A stretch of DNA of 64,000 nt from DATDPM01 sp963841995 (GCA_963841995.1 CAWJEX010000001.1:108566-172565), one strand, 5' to 3'. Shown: positions 28,485 to 37,440, counted from the first letter of the stretch. Numbers and translations: made by a program. The notes: a model not told the origin generated them from the letters alone.

Positions 28485-28501
28485 GATAGAAAAAAACTAT
28501 C
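28485..28501. promoter_or_regulatory. LysR-type operator GATAG-N7-CTATC upstream of fdsG
   Basis: A perfect 5-bp inverted repeat with a 7-bp A-tract spacer, 155 bp before the fdsG start. A near copy (AATAG-N7-CTATC, then ACGGC instead of GTGGC) lies upstream of the LysR gene. ATAG-N7-CTAT is the geometry of one half of OxyR-type operators. It probably binds the adjacent regulator and activates the fds operon; binding is inference. Confidence 0.6.
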
Positions 28502-28567
28502 GTGGCAAGTGACAGAATGGAATATGAAATCCGCCGTTCCGCTCCGAAACCAGCCCGTCCGAGTTTA

Positions 28568-29515
28568 TCAGGACGCCTTTTCGATAAAATGCCCCGGTTT
28601 TAGATATTCGCCGCGGTCGATCGGACCCTGGATGTCGAGGCCTTTGGCCACCGCAAACATCGCCGTGGCAAGCGGCGACGGGGGATTCCGGTCGGGCACG
28701 ACCAAGCCGACCGTGTGAGTCACGTCCGGGGTGGTCAAGGGAATCACATCCGCCCCTTCAACCAAGGCATGCAAATTGAGCAGCCCGTGGGGCACGATCG
28801 TCGACCAATGTCCGGTCCGGACGTGCCCGCACATATTGACCAGCGAGTCGGTTTCGATGTCGGGCGTCACCGTGCAATTCACCTGGTTGAAAATCGAATC
28901 GATGATCCGGCGGTATTGCATGTTGGGCGTGAGCAAGCAGAGCGGCAGCGTGGCTGCTTCCGCCCAGGTCATCGATTGACGGCCGGAGAAGGGACCGTTG
29001 GTCGGCGTCAGCAGCATATACCGCTCGCGATAGAGCACCATGCTGCGCACGTGAGAAAGCGGCTCATTGTCGAGGTAAGTGAGGCCGACATCGATCTCGA
29101 ATTCGTCGAGGCCGCGCTGAATCTGCACCGACGATTGGGAAAAGATGGCGATCGAAACCAGGGGATGCCGCCGGTAAAACGGCCCGGTGACGACCGGCAC
29201 GATCGGCAGCGCGGAGGGGATCACGCCGAGCCGCATCTTGCCGTACAAGCCCTGGCGAAGAGTGCTAAGCTCGTGCTGCATCGAATTGCAGTTTTCGAGA
29301 ATGAGATGCGCCCAATCGAGGACCTTCTGGCCCTCGGGGGTGAGCCCCTGAAAGCGCTGACCGCGCTCGACGATCGGCACCCCGAGCTCGGCTTCCATCT
29401 GGCGAATCGCCGCCGAAAGAGTGGGCTGGGAGACATTGCAGCGCTTAGCAGCCCGGCCGAAATGCTTCTCGCTCGCCAGCGCCACTAGATATCGAAAATG
29501 TCTCAGCGCGACCAT
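28568..29515 (-). CDS. LysR-family regulator of the formate dehydrogenase operon
   Basis: A 315-residue LysR regulator. The N-terminal winged HTH reads ALRHFRYLVALASEKHFGRA and VSQPTLSAAIRQMEAELGVP; a periplasmic-binding-protein-like effector domain follows. It lies directly upstream of fdsGBA in the same orientation and is the likely formate-responsive regulator (FdsR role). The longer frame to 29572 adds 19 residues without similarity; ATG at 29515 fits LysR proteins. Two ATAG-N7-CTAT palindromes, one ahead of this gene and one ahead of fdsG, suggest autoregulation plus activation. No redox cysteine pair like OxyR's is evident. Confidence 0.88.
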   Translation of the reverse strand: MVALRHFRYLVALASEKHFGRAAKRCNVSQPTLSAAIRQMEAELGVPIVERGQRFQGLTPEGQKVLDWAHLILENCNSMQHELSTLRQGLYGKMRLGVIPSALPIVPVVTGPFYRRHPLVSIAIFSQSSVQIQRGLDEFEIDVGLTYLDNEPLSHVRSMVLYRERYMLLTPTNGPFSGRQSMTWAEAATLPLCLLTPNMQYRRIIDSIFNQVNCTVTPDIETDSLVNMCGHVRTGHWSTIVPHGLLNLHALVEGADVIPLTTPDVTHTVGLVVPDRNPPSPLATAMFAVAKGLDIQGPIDRGEYLKPGHFIEKAS

Positions 29516-29616
29516 GATCCGGGTATCTGAACACAAAATGACGCCTGCAGCGCCATTCCCGATGGCCAGCATTGCGCATATTATTGCGTAATTCTGTTTA
29601 TTTTACGGGAAAAGAC

Positions 29617-29633
29617 AATAGATAAAAACTATC
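29617..29633. promoter_or_regulatory. LysR-type operator AATAG-N7-CTATC upstream of the LysR gene
   Basis: ATAG-ATAAAAA-CTAT lies about 103 bp before the LysR start. It has the same half-sites, spacing and A-rich spacer as the site at 28485, and the flank CTATC(A/G)(C/T)GGC is shared. It is probably the autoregulatory site. Confidence 0.55.
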
Positions 29634-29674
29634 ACGGCCATATTTCCGGCTTAGGCGCCGTTCTGGGCGCCGGC

Positions 29675-30469
29675 CTACGCTATCGAGCGGACGACCCCGC
29701 CATCGACCCGGAGAGCCGCGCCATTGGTGGCCGACGCCTCTTTGGAACAGACATAGACCACCATGTTGGCCACCTCTTCGACGGAAGCGAAGCGCTTGAG
29801 GAGCGAGCTCGGCCGGACCTCGGCAAAGAACGAGCGCTCGATTTCCGATTCCGAAACGCCGCGTTCTTTCGCCATGGCTTTGACGAAATCTTCCACGCCT
29901 TTGGAGCGGGTCGGGCCGGGCAGGACCGAATTCACGGTAACGCCGGTGCCGGCGGTGAGTTCCGCCAAGCCGCGCGCCAAGGCCAGTTGCGCGGTCTTGG
30001 TGACGCCGTAATGGATCATCTCGGCCGGGATATTCAGCCCCAATTCGCTCGAGATGAACACGACTCGGCCCCAATTCTTTGCGAGCATCGTCGGGAAGTA
30101 ATGCCGGGTGAGGCGCACGCCGCTCATCACATTCACGTCGAAAAAGCGGTGCCAGTCGTCGTCGGTGATCTCGGTGAATGGCTTGGGCTCGAAAATGCCG
30201 AGATTGTTGACCAGGATGTCGGCGTCTCCGGCGCGGCGCAGGAAGTCGTCGATGCCGGCTCTGCTGCCAAGATCGCCGGCGATTCCTTCGACCTTGGCGT
30301 TGGGGGCGAGACCGGATAACCGCTGGACCGCCTTATCGGTCGTTTGTTTTTGCCGGCCGTTGATGACAACCGCCGCACCGGCTTTGGCGAGGCCGGTGGC
30401 GATGGCAAATCCGATTCCCGCCGTCGAACCGCTGACGATGGCGCGATGCCCACTCAAATCGACGATCAT
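29675..30469 (-). CDS. SDR family oxidoreductase
   Basis: A classical short-chain dehydrogenase of 264 residues. It has the TGxxxGIG cofactor loop as SGSTAGIGFAIA, NNLGIF in place of NNAG, the catalytic serine region FISSELGLN, Y-x3-K as HYGVTKTAQ, and the C-terminal NGAALRVDGGVVRS. The G-R pair after beta2 (VINGRQKQ) suggests NADP(H) preference. It lies upstream of the LysR gene with no clear operon partner. Substrate is unknown. Confidence 0.88.
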   Translation of the reverse strand: MIVDLSGHRAIVSGSTAGIGFAIATGLAKAGAAVVINGRQKQTTDKAVQRLSGLAPNAKVEGIAGDLGSRAGIDDFLRRAGDADILVNNLGIFEPKPFTEITDDDWHRFFDVNVMSGVRLTRHYFPTMLAKNWGRVVFISSELGLNIPAEMIHYGVTKTAQLALARGLAELTAGTGVTVNSVLPGPTRSKGVEDFVKAMAKERGVSESEIERSFFAEVRPSSLLKRFASVEEVANMVVYVCSKEASATNGAALRVDGGVVRSIA

Positions 30470-30686
30470 ACTGATCTCCCTGGAGGAACGCTGCCGCCAG
30501 CCGCGAAATCTATCATGCCTGCGCGTGCACGCGGCTTGGCCGCTAAGGATGCGGTCACAATCCGGTCACAGCCGGCAGGAATCAATCCCGGCCAAACCTA
30601 TCGGGTGCATGCTTAAGACGCGGACAAAGATGTCCTTTCGCGGTATGCTATTGCGATCCAGCCCGTGGGGGCAATCGGGGGCCTTT

Positions 30687-31214
30687 ATGAAGCGATGGTT
30701 CGCACTGGGCTTGTGCGCCCTTTTCTTGGCTGGGCGCGCGGAGGCCGATCCGCAGGCGGCGATCTCGAGCGAAGCGCGGCTGAAGATGCAGACGGACGTC
30801 GATCAATGCCACAGCCGCGCCTTCACCTCCCATCGCGACGGCGCCCAATGCATCAATGAAGCCGTCCAGCGCGTCCTGATCTCGATCGACTATCCCTACA
30901 TGGATTTGGTCCAGATGGTTTCGGCGTACCGAATCGCCTGCGCCCAACGGATCGATTCCGGCGCATTCACGAAGGACGATTGCGAAAAACGAATGGCGGA
31001 ACTTCGTCTGCATGTGACGGCCGAAGAATCCCGGCGCGTCCATGCCACCCAAAGCGCCGATAGTGGCGTGCTTCCCGCGGAAGGCCCGCCGCAGACGAAT
31101 TATGGGGCGCTGCTGAATGGATCCGCGGAGTGGTACGGCGGCTCCGATACGCCCGAGGCAAAGCCGTTGCAAATCACCTGCTTCAAGCGCGGCGCGATGA
31201 TCTTCTGCGTGTGA
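30687..31214 (+). CDS. Exported protein of unknown function with six cysteines
   Basis: A 175-residue protein with a cleavable signal peptide (MKRWFALGLCALFLAGRAEA). The mature protein is alpha-helical, with Cys in DVDQCHSRAF, GAQCINEA, RIACAQRI, DDCEKRM, and a C-terminal pair ITCFKRGAMIFCV. The CxxxxxxFC-V ending is typical of small exported proteins whose terminal cysteines pair. No family is recognised. ATG at 30687 is chosen because the signal peptide starts there; the long open frame upstream is antisense to the SDR gene. Confidence 0.65.
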   Translation: MKRWFALGLCALFLAGRAEADPQAAISSEARLKMQTDVDQCHSRAFTSHRDGAQCINEAVQRVLISIDYPYMDLVQMVSAYRIACAQRIDSGAFTKDDCEKRMAELRLHVTAEESRRVHATQSADSGVLPAEGPPQTNYGALLNGSAEWYGGSDTPEAKPLQITCFKRGAMIFCV

Positions 31215-31430
31215 CGCACTGAGAATCGCCGCCGACAGGGCAGGGGCTTCATAACGGCTGAAAGTTTGGCATTTCAAAGGCATGCCGTTTGTCCGGCCGC
31301 ACCTTGCGCATTGTCCGGAACATGTCACGGAGTTGTGCGTTTCGTTGCCGCGGGAAGGTGAATAGACTTCGCCTTGCCGGCACAGAACGGCAATCAGGGA
31401 TGAAGCAGAAAGCACCGACGGTCCTTTGCC

Positions 31431-32732
31431 GTGGACGGAAATTTTCGCAATGATATCGAGATCGGTCTCGATCCCGCGGATCGGCAAGCTTGGGCCGAAC
31501 GGTTTCTAGAGGTCCGCCGGGCGACGGAAGCGCTCGCCGGCGGTCTCTCTCCCGAAGACCAAGCCATCCAATCGATGCCGGATGTCAGCCCGACCAAATG
31601 GCATCTCGCCCACACCAGCTGGTTCTTCGAAACATTCCTTCTCGTTCCGCAGCTCCGCGGCTACGAGGTTTTTCATCCCGCCTTCGGTTATCTGTTCAAT
31701 TCCTATTACGAGGCCGTCGGCCCCCGGCATCCGCGCGCGCAGCGCGGGCTGTTGTCGCGTCCGAGCGTCGCCGAAATTGCGGTTTATCGGGATGCGGTCA
31801 CCGAGGCCATGGTGAGGCTCATCGGTGCTGCGGACGCCGAGACCTGGCCAATCATCTTCCCGCTGCTTGAACTCGGCATTCATCATGAGCAGCAGCATCA
31901 GGAGCTCATCCTGATGGACATCAAGCATGTGTTTTTCGCCAATCCGCTGCGGCCACACTATCAAACGCCACGCGGACCGACCGCCGAAAGCCACAAGCCG
32001 CCGGCGGAACGGATCGAATTCCCCGGCGGGCTGGTCGAAATCGGTTATTCCGGGAGCCGCTTCGCCTTCGACAATGAAAGGCCCCGGCACCGGACCTGGC
32101 TCGAACCCTATCGTTTGGCGTCGCGGCTGGTTACCTGCGGGGAATTCCTGTCGTTCATCGACGACGGCGGTTACCGCCGCCCGGAGCTTTGGCTGTCCGA
32201 CGGTTGGGCCGCGGTCGAAAAGGAAGGTTGGGGCGCGCCGCTCTATTGGGAACGGAATCCGGAGGGCAAGTGGGGCGTATTCACCCTATCGGGAATGACG
32301 GCGTTGAACGAAAGCGAACCGGTTTGCCATGTCAGCTGTTACGAAGCCGACGCCTTCGCGCGGTGGTCGGGCAAGCGCCTGCCGATCGAGGCGGAATGGG
32401 AAATCGCGGCGGCCGATGTTTCGCCGAGAGGCAATCTTGCCGACAGCGGAATCTTCCATCCGGTGGCCGCCCCGGCTCAAGGCGGCGCTCTTCAACAGAT
32501 GATCGGCGATGTGTGGGAGTGGACGATGAGTGCGTATGGCCCTTATCCCGGCTTCCGCGCGGCGGATGGCGCCATTGGCGAATACAACGGCAAATTCATG
32601 AGCGGCCAGATGGTCCTTCGCGGCGCCGCTGCGGTGACCCCGCCCGGCCATGTTCGAATCAGCTACCGCAATTTCTTTCCGCCGTCGGCCCGCTGGGCCT
32701 TCAGCGGCTTGCGTCTCGCCGACGGTCCGTGA
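31431..32732 (+). CDS. egtB: Ergothioneine biosynthesis protein EgtB
   Basis: Sulfoxide synthase joining hercynine to a thiol donor with O2 at a mononuclear iron. The 433-residue protein has an N-terminal DinB-like domain with WHLAHTSWFFETFLL and the iron ligands HHEQQHQE, then a C-terminal formylglycine-generating-enzyme-like domain (CHVSCYEADAFARW, RLPIEAEWE, GDVWEWTMS). It starts at GTG 31431 and overlaps egtD by one base (TGATG). As no egtA or egtC is seen in the window, the thiol donor cannot be told. Confidence 0.94.
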   Translation: MDGNFRNDIEIGLDPADRQAWAERFLEVRRATEALAGGLSPEDQAIQSMPDVSPTKWHLAHTSWFFETFLLVPQLRGYEVFHPAFGYLFNSYYEAVGPRHPRAQRGLLSRPSVAEIAVYRDAVTEAMVRLIGAADAETWPIIFPLLELGIHHEQQHQELILMDIKHVFFANPLRPHYQTPRGPTAESHKPPAERIEFPGGLVEIGYSGSRFAFDNERPRHRTWLEPYRLASRLVTCGEFLSFIDDGGYRRPELWLSDGWAAVEKEGWGAPLYWERNPEGKWGVFTLSGMTALNESEPVCHVSCYEADAFARWSGKRLPIEAEWEIAAADVSPRGNLADSGIFHPVAAPAQGGALQQMIGDVWEWTMSAYGPYPGFRAADGAIGEYNGKFMSGQMVLRGAAAVTPPGHVRISYRNFFPPSARWAFSGLRLADGP

Positions 32733-33703
32733 TGCGCCAAACCAATCTTGCCACCTTTGTCGATCTGGCACCGGTCGACGAAAGTTTCCGCGAAGCCGCC
32801 CTTGCCGGACTTTCCCCTCCGAGAAAATCGATTCCCTGCCGCTTCCTCTACGATGAGCGCGGCTCGGCACTCTTCGACGCGATCTGCGATTTGCCGGAAT
32901 ATTACGTCACCCGGACCGAGATCCGAATTTTAAAGGAACGGGCGGGCGAAATCGCGGCGTTGGCGGGGCCCCGATGTCAACTCGTTGAATTCGGAAGCGG
33001 TGCAGGCCGGAAGGTGAAATTGCTTCTCTCGGCGCTCGAGAATCCACTGGCCTACATCCCCATCGACATTTCGCCGGAGTTTCTGCGCCTGACCGCGGTC
33101 GGGATCGTGAGGGAATTTCCGAGCGTCGACGTGATCGCCGTCTGTGCGGATTTCGCCGAGCCCCAACACTTGCCGGATTACATTTTTTGGCCGTTCGGCA
33201 GCCGCCTCGGCTTCTTCCCCGGCTCGACGATCGGAAATTTGACGCCCGATGAAGCGGTGTCGTTCCTGCGCGGCTGCCGGGTGCTTCTGGGTGCCGGCGG
33301 CGGGATGGTCATCGGCGTCGATCTCAAAAAAGATCCGGATATTCTGCACGACGCCTATAACGACGCCGACGGTGTGACCGCCGCCTTTACCCTGAACTTG
33401 CTGCACCGGATGAATCGCGAGATCGACGGCGATTTCGATATCGGCCGTTTTTCCCATGAGGCGTTTTACAATGCTGTGGCCGGCCGGGTCGAAATTTATA
33501 TCCGCAGCCTCATGAATCAGATCGTCGGCGTCGCCGGGAGTCGCATTGCGTTTGCGGCGGAGGAACGCATCCACGTCGAATATTCCTACAAATACACCGT
33601 CGAGGAATTTCAACGCCTGGCCGCCCGAGCCGGCTTTTCCCCAAGCGCGGTCTGGACCGATCGCAACAATCTTTTCAGCCTGCACTATCTAAAGGCGCGA
33701 TAA
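32732..33703 (+). CDS. egtD: L-histidine N-alpha-methyltransferase EgtD
   Basis: Trimethylates histidine to hercynine using SAM, the first step of ergothioneine synthesis, feeding EgtB. The protein has 323 residues. The SAM motif is EFGSGAGRKVKLLL and the conserved FFPGSTIGN is present; the C-terminal substrate part reads RIHVEYSYKYTVEEF. Start ATG overlaps the egtB stop, so the two form a coupled operon. Confidence 0.95.
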   Translation: MRQTNLATFVDLAPVDESFREAALAGLSPPRKSIPCRFLYDERGSALFDAICDLPEYYVTRTEIRILKERAGEIAALAGPRCQLVEFGSGAGRKVKLLLSALENPLAYIPIDISPEFLRLTAVGIVREFPSVDVIAVCADFAEPQHLPDYIFWPFGSRLGFFPGSTIGNLTPDEAVSFLRGCRVLLGAGGGMVIGVDLKKDPDILHDAYNDADGVTAAFTLNLLHRMNREIDGDFDIGRFSHEAFYNAVAGRVEIYIRSLMNQIVGVAGSRIAFAAEERIHVEYSYKYTVEEFQRLAARAGFSPSAVWTDRNNLFSLHYLKAR

Positions 33704-33789
33704 CGGCGCAATTGCGGGAACGGACCTTTACCCGCATACTGTCGCCGTCCGCTTTAATGAGCATCGCCATAACCCCGGTCGCGGCGAGC

Positions 33790-34421
33790 ATGAAAATTGG
33801 CAGTTTGACCACCGGCGCCGCCTTGGCTTTCCTCGCCGCGGGAACAAGCCGCGCCCAGGAGTTGGGGGATGCGCCCCTTACGGCCAGCGCCCCGCCGTTT
33901 ATGTGGCGAATTTCGAACTCGATGCCGAGAACATCCAAACCGAGAAGCGTCCCTTGCCGCGGCCGCTGGCCGGACTTCGCAAGGGACCGCTGGGCAAAAA
34001 AATCCCCAGACGTTTGCCCGCGAATTGATCGATAAGATGGCAAGCTGGCTGGTGGAAGATTTGACCAGGGCGGGATTTCGAGCCCAAACGCTGTTTCCCG
34101 GCACTTCTCTTCCCGCGAGCGGATGGCTGGGGCGCGGGGTATTCGTTGAGGTGAAGGAGGGAAATCGGATGCAGCGCGATTATCGGTTTCGGACAGGGGC
34201 AGACCAAAATGCAAGTGGAAGCCGCGGCCGATGATTTGGCTGCCGGATCGCCCCAAGCTTTCTATCAGCTCGACGCCGACGCCAAGAGCGGCAAATTGCC
34301 GGGCGCGATCGTTCTCATGAATCCCGATATGGCCGCCGCACGCTTTGTCCTTGCTGGGCACGATCTGGATCGGAACGCCCAGGAAACCGCCCGCGATCTC
34401 GCCAAAAAAATTGCCGCGTGA
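33790..34421 (+). pseudogene. Broken DUF4410-like exported protein gene
   Basis: Three frames must be joined to read one protein. A signal peptide (MKIGSLTTGAALAFLA) comes first, then CAPYGQRPAVYVANFELDAE in a second frame, NPQTFARELIDKMASWLVED and GRGVFVEVKEGNRMQR in a third, and finally IIGFGQGQTKMQVEAAADDL to the stop. The W-L-x-R-G-x-F-x-E-V-x-E-G-N and G-F-G-x-G-Q-T-K patterns are those of DUF4410 proteins. At least three lesions are needed: near 33870, at the A-run around 34003, and near 34175. This is unlike the single-base breaks elsewhere, so I call it a real pseudogene. The last segment overlaps the Nramp-like start. Confidence 0.6.
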
Positions 34422-35758
34422 ATCCGGCAATGAATGATTCGCCGCCGCGCGCAAAAAAGCGCGCGAAAAAGCGGACGGCGACGCCCCAATCCGTCGCCCC
34501 GTCGCGTCCACCGCGATTCTGGGAGGTCTTGGGCCCCGGGCTCATTACCGGCGCCTCCGACGATGACCCCAGCGGCATCGGGACTTACGCCCAAGTCGGC
34601 GCGCAATACGGTTACGCCATGGGCTGGACCATGCTGTTCAGCTTTCCGCTCATGGCGGCGATTCAGGAGATCAGCGCCCGCATCGGCCGCGTCACCGGCC
34701 ACGGCATCGCCGGCAATCTGCGCCAGCATTATCCGCCGGCGCTGCTGCAGGGAATCGTGATCCTTCTCCTGATTGCCAATGTCATCAATCTCGGTGCCGA
34801 TCTCGGCGCCATGGCCGATGCCCTGAAGCTTTTGATCGGCGGCCCAGCACAGCTCTATGTCGTCGGTTTCGCCGCGCTCTGCGCGAGCCTGGAAATTTTT
34901 TCGCGCTACGCGCGCTATGTCGCCGTGCTCAAATGGACGACGCTCGTGTTTTTTGCCTATGTCGGCACCGTGTTCGTCGTCCAGGTGCCATGGAGCGGCG
35001 TCGCCTTCCATCTCGTGGTGCCGGATATTCAATGGAATAAGGATTATTTGATCAGCGTCGTCGCCGTATTCGGAACGACCATCAGCCCCTATCTCTTCTT
35101 CTGGCAATCGTCGGAAGAAGCCGAAGACGAACGGGTCAATCCCGCGGCGAAACCGCTGAAGCGGGACCCGAGCCACGCCCGCACTGAAATTCGCCGAATT
35201 CGTGTGGATACCTATTTCGGCATGGCGGTGTCGAATGTGATCGGCCTGTTCATCATCATCACCACCGCGGCGACGCTTTATGCCAGCGGCGTCACCGACA
35301 TCGCGACCTCGGCACAGGCTGCCGAGGCGCTCCGCCCGATCGCCGGGCCGCTGGCCTTTGTCTTGTTTTCGGCCGGCATCATCGGCACCGGCCTTCTTGC
35401 AATCCCCGTTCTTGCCGGTTCGGTCGGCTATGCTTTGGGGGAGGCGCTTGGCTGGCGCACCGGTCTTGGGCGCTTGCCGCATGACGCGAAAGCGTTCTAC
35501 GGCGTCATTGCCCTTGCGACGTTGCTTGGCGTCGGTATCAACTTCGTCGACATCGATCCGATCAAGGCCTTGTTTTGGTGTGCGGTGATCAACGGGGTGA
35601 TCGCCGTGCCGCTGATGCCGGTCATGATGATGATGGCGATGAATCACAAGGTGATGGGAAAATTCATCCTCCCCAGACCGCTCTGGTTCATGGGCTGGCT
35701 GGCGACAGCGGTGATGGCGGCGACCGTCTTGGCGATGGCCGTGGCGACGGTCGTTTAA
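34418..35758 (+). CDS. Nramp-related divalent metal transporter
   Basis: An inner-membrane LeuT-fold transporter of 446 residues with about 11 TM segments and a Lys/Arg-rich N-terminal tail. The TM1 motif is DDDPSGIGTY where classical Nramp proteins have DPGN. The TM6 segment reads GTTISPYLFFWQSSEEAE where the classical metal-binding A-M-P-H would be. It therefore belongs to the divergent Nramp-related branch rather than MntH-type Mn/Fe importers, and cation specificity is uncertain. The start may be GTG 34418, overlapping the upstream pseudogene stop, or ATG at 34430. Confidence 0.85.
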   Translation: MNPAMNDSPPRAKKRAKKRTATPQSVAPSRPPRFWEVLGPGLITGASDDDPSGIGTYAQVGAQYGYAMGWTMLFSFPLMAAIQEISARIGRVTGHGIAGNLRQHYPPALLQGIVILLLIANVINLGADLGAMADALKLLIGGPAQLYVVGFAALCASLEIFSRYARYVAVLKWTTLVFFAYVGTVFVVQVPWSGVAFHLVVPDIQWNKDYLISVVAVFGTTISPYLFFWQSSEEAEDERVNPAAKPLKRDPSHARTEIRRIRVDTYFGMAVSNVIGLFIIITTAATLYASGVTDIATSAQAAEALRPIAGPLAFVLFSAGIIGTGLLAIPVLAGSVGYALGEALGWRTGLGRLPHDAKAFYGVIALATLLGVGINFVDIDPIKALFWCAVINGVIAVPLMPVMMMMAMNHKVMGKFILPRPLWFMGWLATAVMAATVLAMAVATVV

Positions 35759-35787
35759 CCGGTGATGTCGGTATTTGCTCAAGCCTG

Positions 35788-35815
35788 TTGACTCGCGCCC
35801 TATTGTGTCTATAGT
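35788..35815 (+). promoter_or_regulatory. Sigma-70-like promoter of the ars operon
   Basis: TTGACT-N16-TATAGT lies just before arsR. The -10 ends 9 bp before the ATG at 35825, so the predicted start of transcription is within a few bases of the start codon and the mRNA would be nearly leaderless. Confidence 0.6.
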
Positions 35816-35824
35816 TCTGGACAT

Positions 35825-36166
35825 ATGGATACGATGACCGCGACCAAGGCTTTAACCGCGCTCGGCCAGGAAAGCCGGTTGCGGGCTTTCCGGCTATTGA
35901 TCAAGCGGGGACCGAAGGGAATGCCGGCCGGCGACGTCGCGCGAAAGCTCGGCGTGCCGCACAATACGCTGTCGGCGCATCTGTCGATTTTGTCGAATGC
36001 CGGGCTCGTCAGGTCACGGCGGATCGGCCGGTCGATCATTTATGCGGTGGATTTCGACGGCATGCGCGGCTTGCTGGCTTTCCTGATGGAAGAATGCTGC
36101 CGGGGAAAACCGGAACTCTGTTCGCCGATTCTCGACCGCCTCCTGCCGGAATGCTGCGCGCCATGA
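35825..36166 (+). CDS. arsR: ArsR-family metalloid-responsive repressor
   Basis: A 113-residue winged-helix repressor. The HTH is in GDVARKLGVPHNTLSAHLS, followed by the wing RSRRIGRSIIYAV. The C-terminal part has paired cysteines (EECCRGKPELC and LPECCAP), a likely As(III) site in the manner of C-terminal-cysteine ArsR variants rather than the alpha3 CxC type. It opens an arsR-arsC-aqpS operon and overlaps arsC by an ATGA. It probably represses its own promoter at 35788-35815. Confidence 0.9.
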   Translation: MDTMTATKALTALGQESRLRAFRLLIKRGPKGMPAGDVARKLGVPHNTLSAHLSILSNAGLVRSRRIGRSIIYAVDFDGMRGLLAFLMEECCRGKPELCSPILDRLLPECCAP

Positions 36167-36686
36167 AAGAGCAGAAAACCTACAACGTCCTCTTTCTCTG
36201 CACCGGAAATTCCGCGCGCAGCATCTTGGCCGAAGCCATCGTCAATCGGCTGGGCCAAGGACGGTTCCGCGGCTTCAGCGCCGGCAGTCATCCCAAGGGT
36301 GCGGTTCATCCGTTCGCGCTCGACCTTCTGAAAAGGCTCGATTTCGCGACCGAAGATTCCGGTCGAAATCCTGGGACGAATTCGCCAAGCCGAACGCGCC
36401 GGTGCTCGATTTCGTCTTTACGGTTTGCGACAACGCCGCGTCTGAAGTGTGTCCAATCTGGCCCGGCCAGCCGATGACCGCCCACTGGGGCCTGCCCGAT
36501 CCGGCGGCAGCACTTGGAACCGAGGCGGAACGACGATTGGCCTTCGCTGAAACCTACCGGATGCTGAATAATCGGATCGGCATCTTCGTCAATTTGCCGA
36601 TGGCGTCTCTTGACAAGTTGAGCTTGCAGAAACGCCTCGAAGATATCGGCAAGACAATTGCCGAAAACGCCCGCGACGACGCCTGA
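36163..36686 (+). CDS. arsC: Arsenate reductase, low-molecular-weight phosphatase type, apparent frameshift
   Basis: Reduces arsenate to arsenite. The catalytic P-loop FLCTGNSARSI (C-x5-R-S) is at about residues 12-22 and DFVFTVCDNAASEVCPIWPG carries the further cysteines and the aspartate region. The frame breaks at about 36355-36359: frame one gives RLDFATED, and the next frame reads RSKSWDEFAKPNAPVLDFVF. One base appears to be missing next to GATTC. After repair the protein has about 174 residues, the family length. It sits between arsR and aqpS with overlapping stops and starts, so a real loss would cripple the operon; a read error is quite possible. Confidence 0.83.
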
Positions 36687-37399
36687 TGCCACGCTTCGGC
36701 CTCTCGCGGCGACTGGCCGCCGAAGGTTTGGGGACGCTGCTCTTGGTCGCGGCGGTGGTCGGTTCGGGAATCATGGGTGTTCGGACGGGCGGCGGCAATG
36801 CCGCCCTCGCTCTGCTGGGCAATACGCTGGCCACCGGTGCCATTCTCGTCGTTCTGATCTTCGTCTTCGGGCCGATTTCCGGCGGCCATTTCAATCCGGC
36901 GGTGACCCTTGCTTTTTGGCTGCGGCGGGAGATTGCCGCAACCGCGGCCGGGGGCTACGTCGCCGTGCAGATTTTGGGCGGCTTGCTCGGGGTGGCCGTT
37001 GCCCATTCGATGTTCAATGTACCGGTTATGGAATTGTCGGCGACTTTGCGCGCAGGCCCTTCACAATGGTTTGCGGAATTCGTGGCGAGCCTCGGCCTCG
37101 TCTTGACCATATTGGGAACGCTTCGCTTCCGGCCCCAATCGGTTCCCTACGCGGTCGGGCTCTTCATTTCGGCCGGGTACTGGTTCACGTCTTCGACGTC
37201 ATTCGCCAATCCGGCGGTCACCATCGCCCGCGCGTTTACCGACAGTTTCAGCGGCATCGCCCTTTCAAGCGTTCCGGCGTTCATCGCGGCGCAGTTGATC
37301 GGTGCCGTGGCCGCAACCGCGCTGTTTGCCTGGATCGCAAAGCCGATGGCGGTCGTCCCAGCGGCGGCCGCAAACGAGGTGCGCGCGGCCGCGGAATAA
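36686..37399 (+). CDS. aqpS: Aquaglyceroporin-like arsenite channel
   Basis: A MIP-family channel of 237 residues with six TM segments and both pore motifs as GHFNPAVT and FANPAVTIAR. In rhizobial ars operons AqpS replaces ArsB and lets the arsenite made by ArsC flow out down its gradient. Position after arsR and arsC with a one-base TGATG overlap supports that role here. The Ala-rich C-terminal tail is probably disordered. Confidence 0.9.
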   Translation: MPRFGLSRRLAAEGLGTLLLVAAVVGSGIMGVRTGGGNAALALLGNTLATGAILVVLIFVFGPISGGHFNPAVTLAFWLRREIAATAAGGYVAVQILGGLLGVAVAHSMFNVPVMELSATLRAGPSQWFAEFVASLGLVLTILGTLRFRPQSVPYAVGLFISAGYWFTSSTSFANPAVTIARAFTDSFSGIALSSVPAFIAAQLIGAVAATALFAWIAKPMAVVPAAAANEVRAAAE

Positions 37400-37440
37400 C
37401 GATGCCCGGCACAGCCGGGCTCGGCGTTGGCGTGCATCGG

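Noticed and set aside
31247..31430. Gap before egtB searched for a riboswitch or small gene
   Set aside because: No conserved fold or ORF recognised; only a GC-rich leader.
34265..35824. 519-codon minus-strand ORF opposite the Nramp-like gene
   Set aside because: Asp/Gly/His-rich antisense of a membrane protein; no domain.
37404..37420. GCCCGGC-ACA-GCCGGGC hairpin after aqpS as a terminator
   Set aside because: Perfect stem but no T-run; left unassigned although it could stabilise the ars mRNA.
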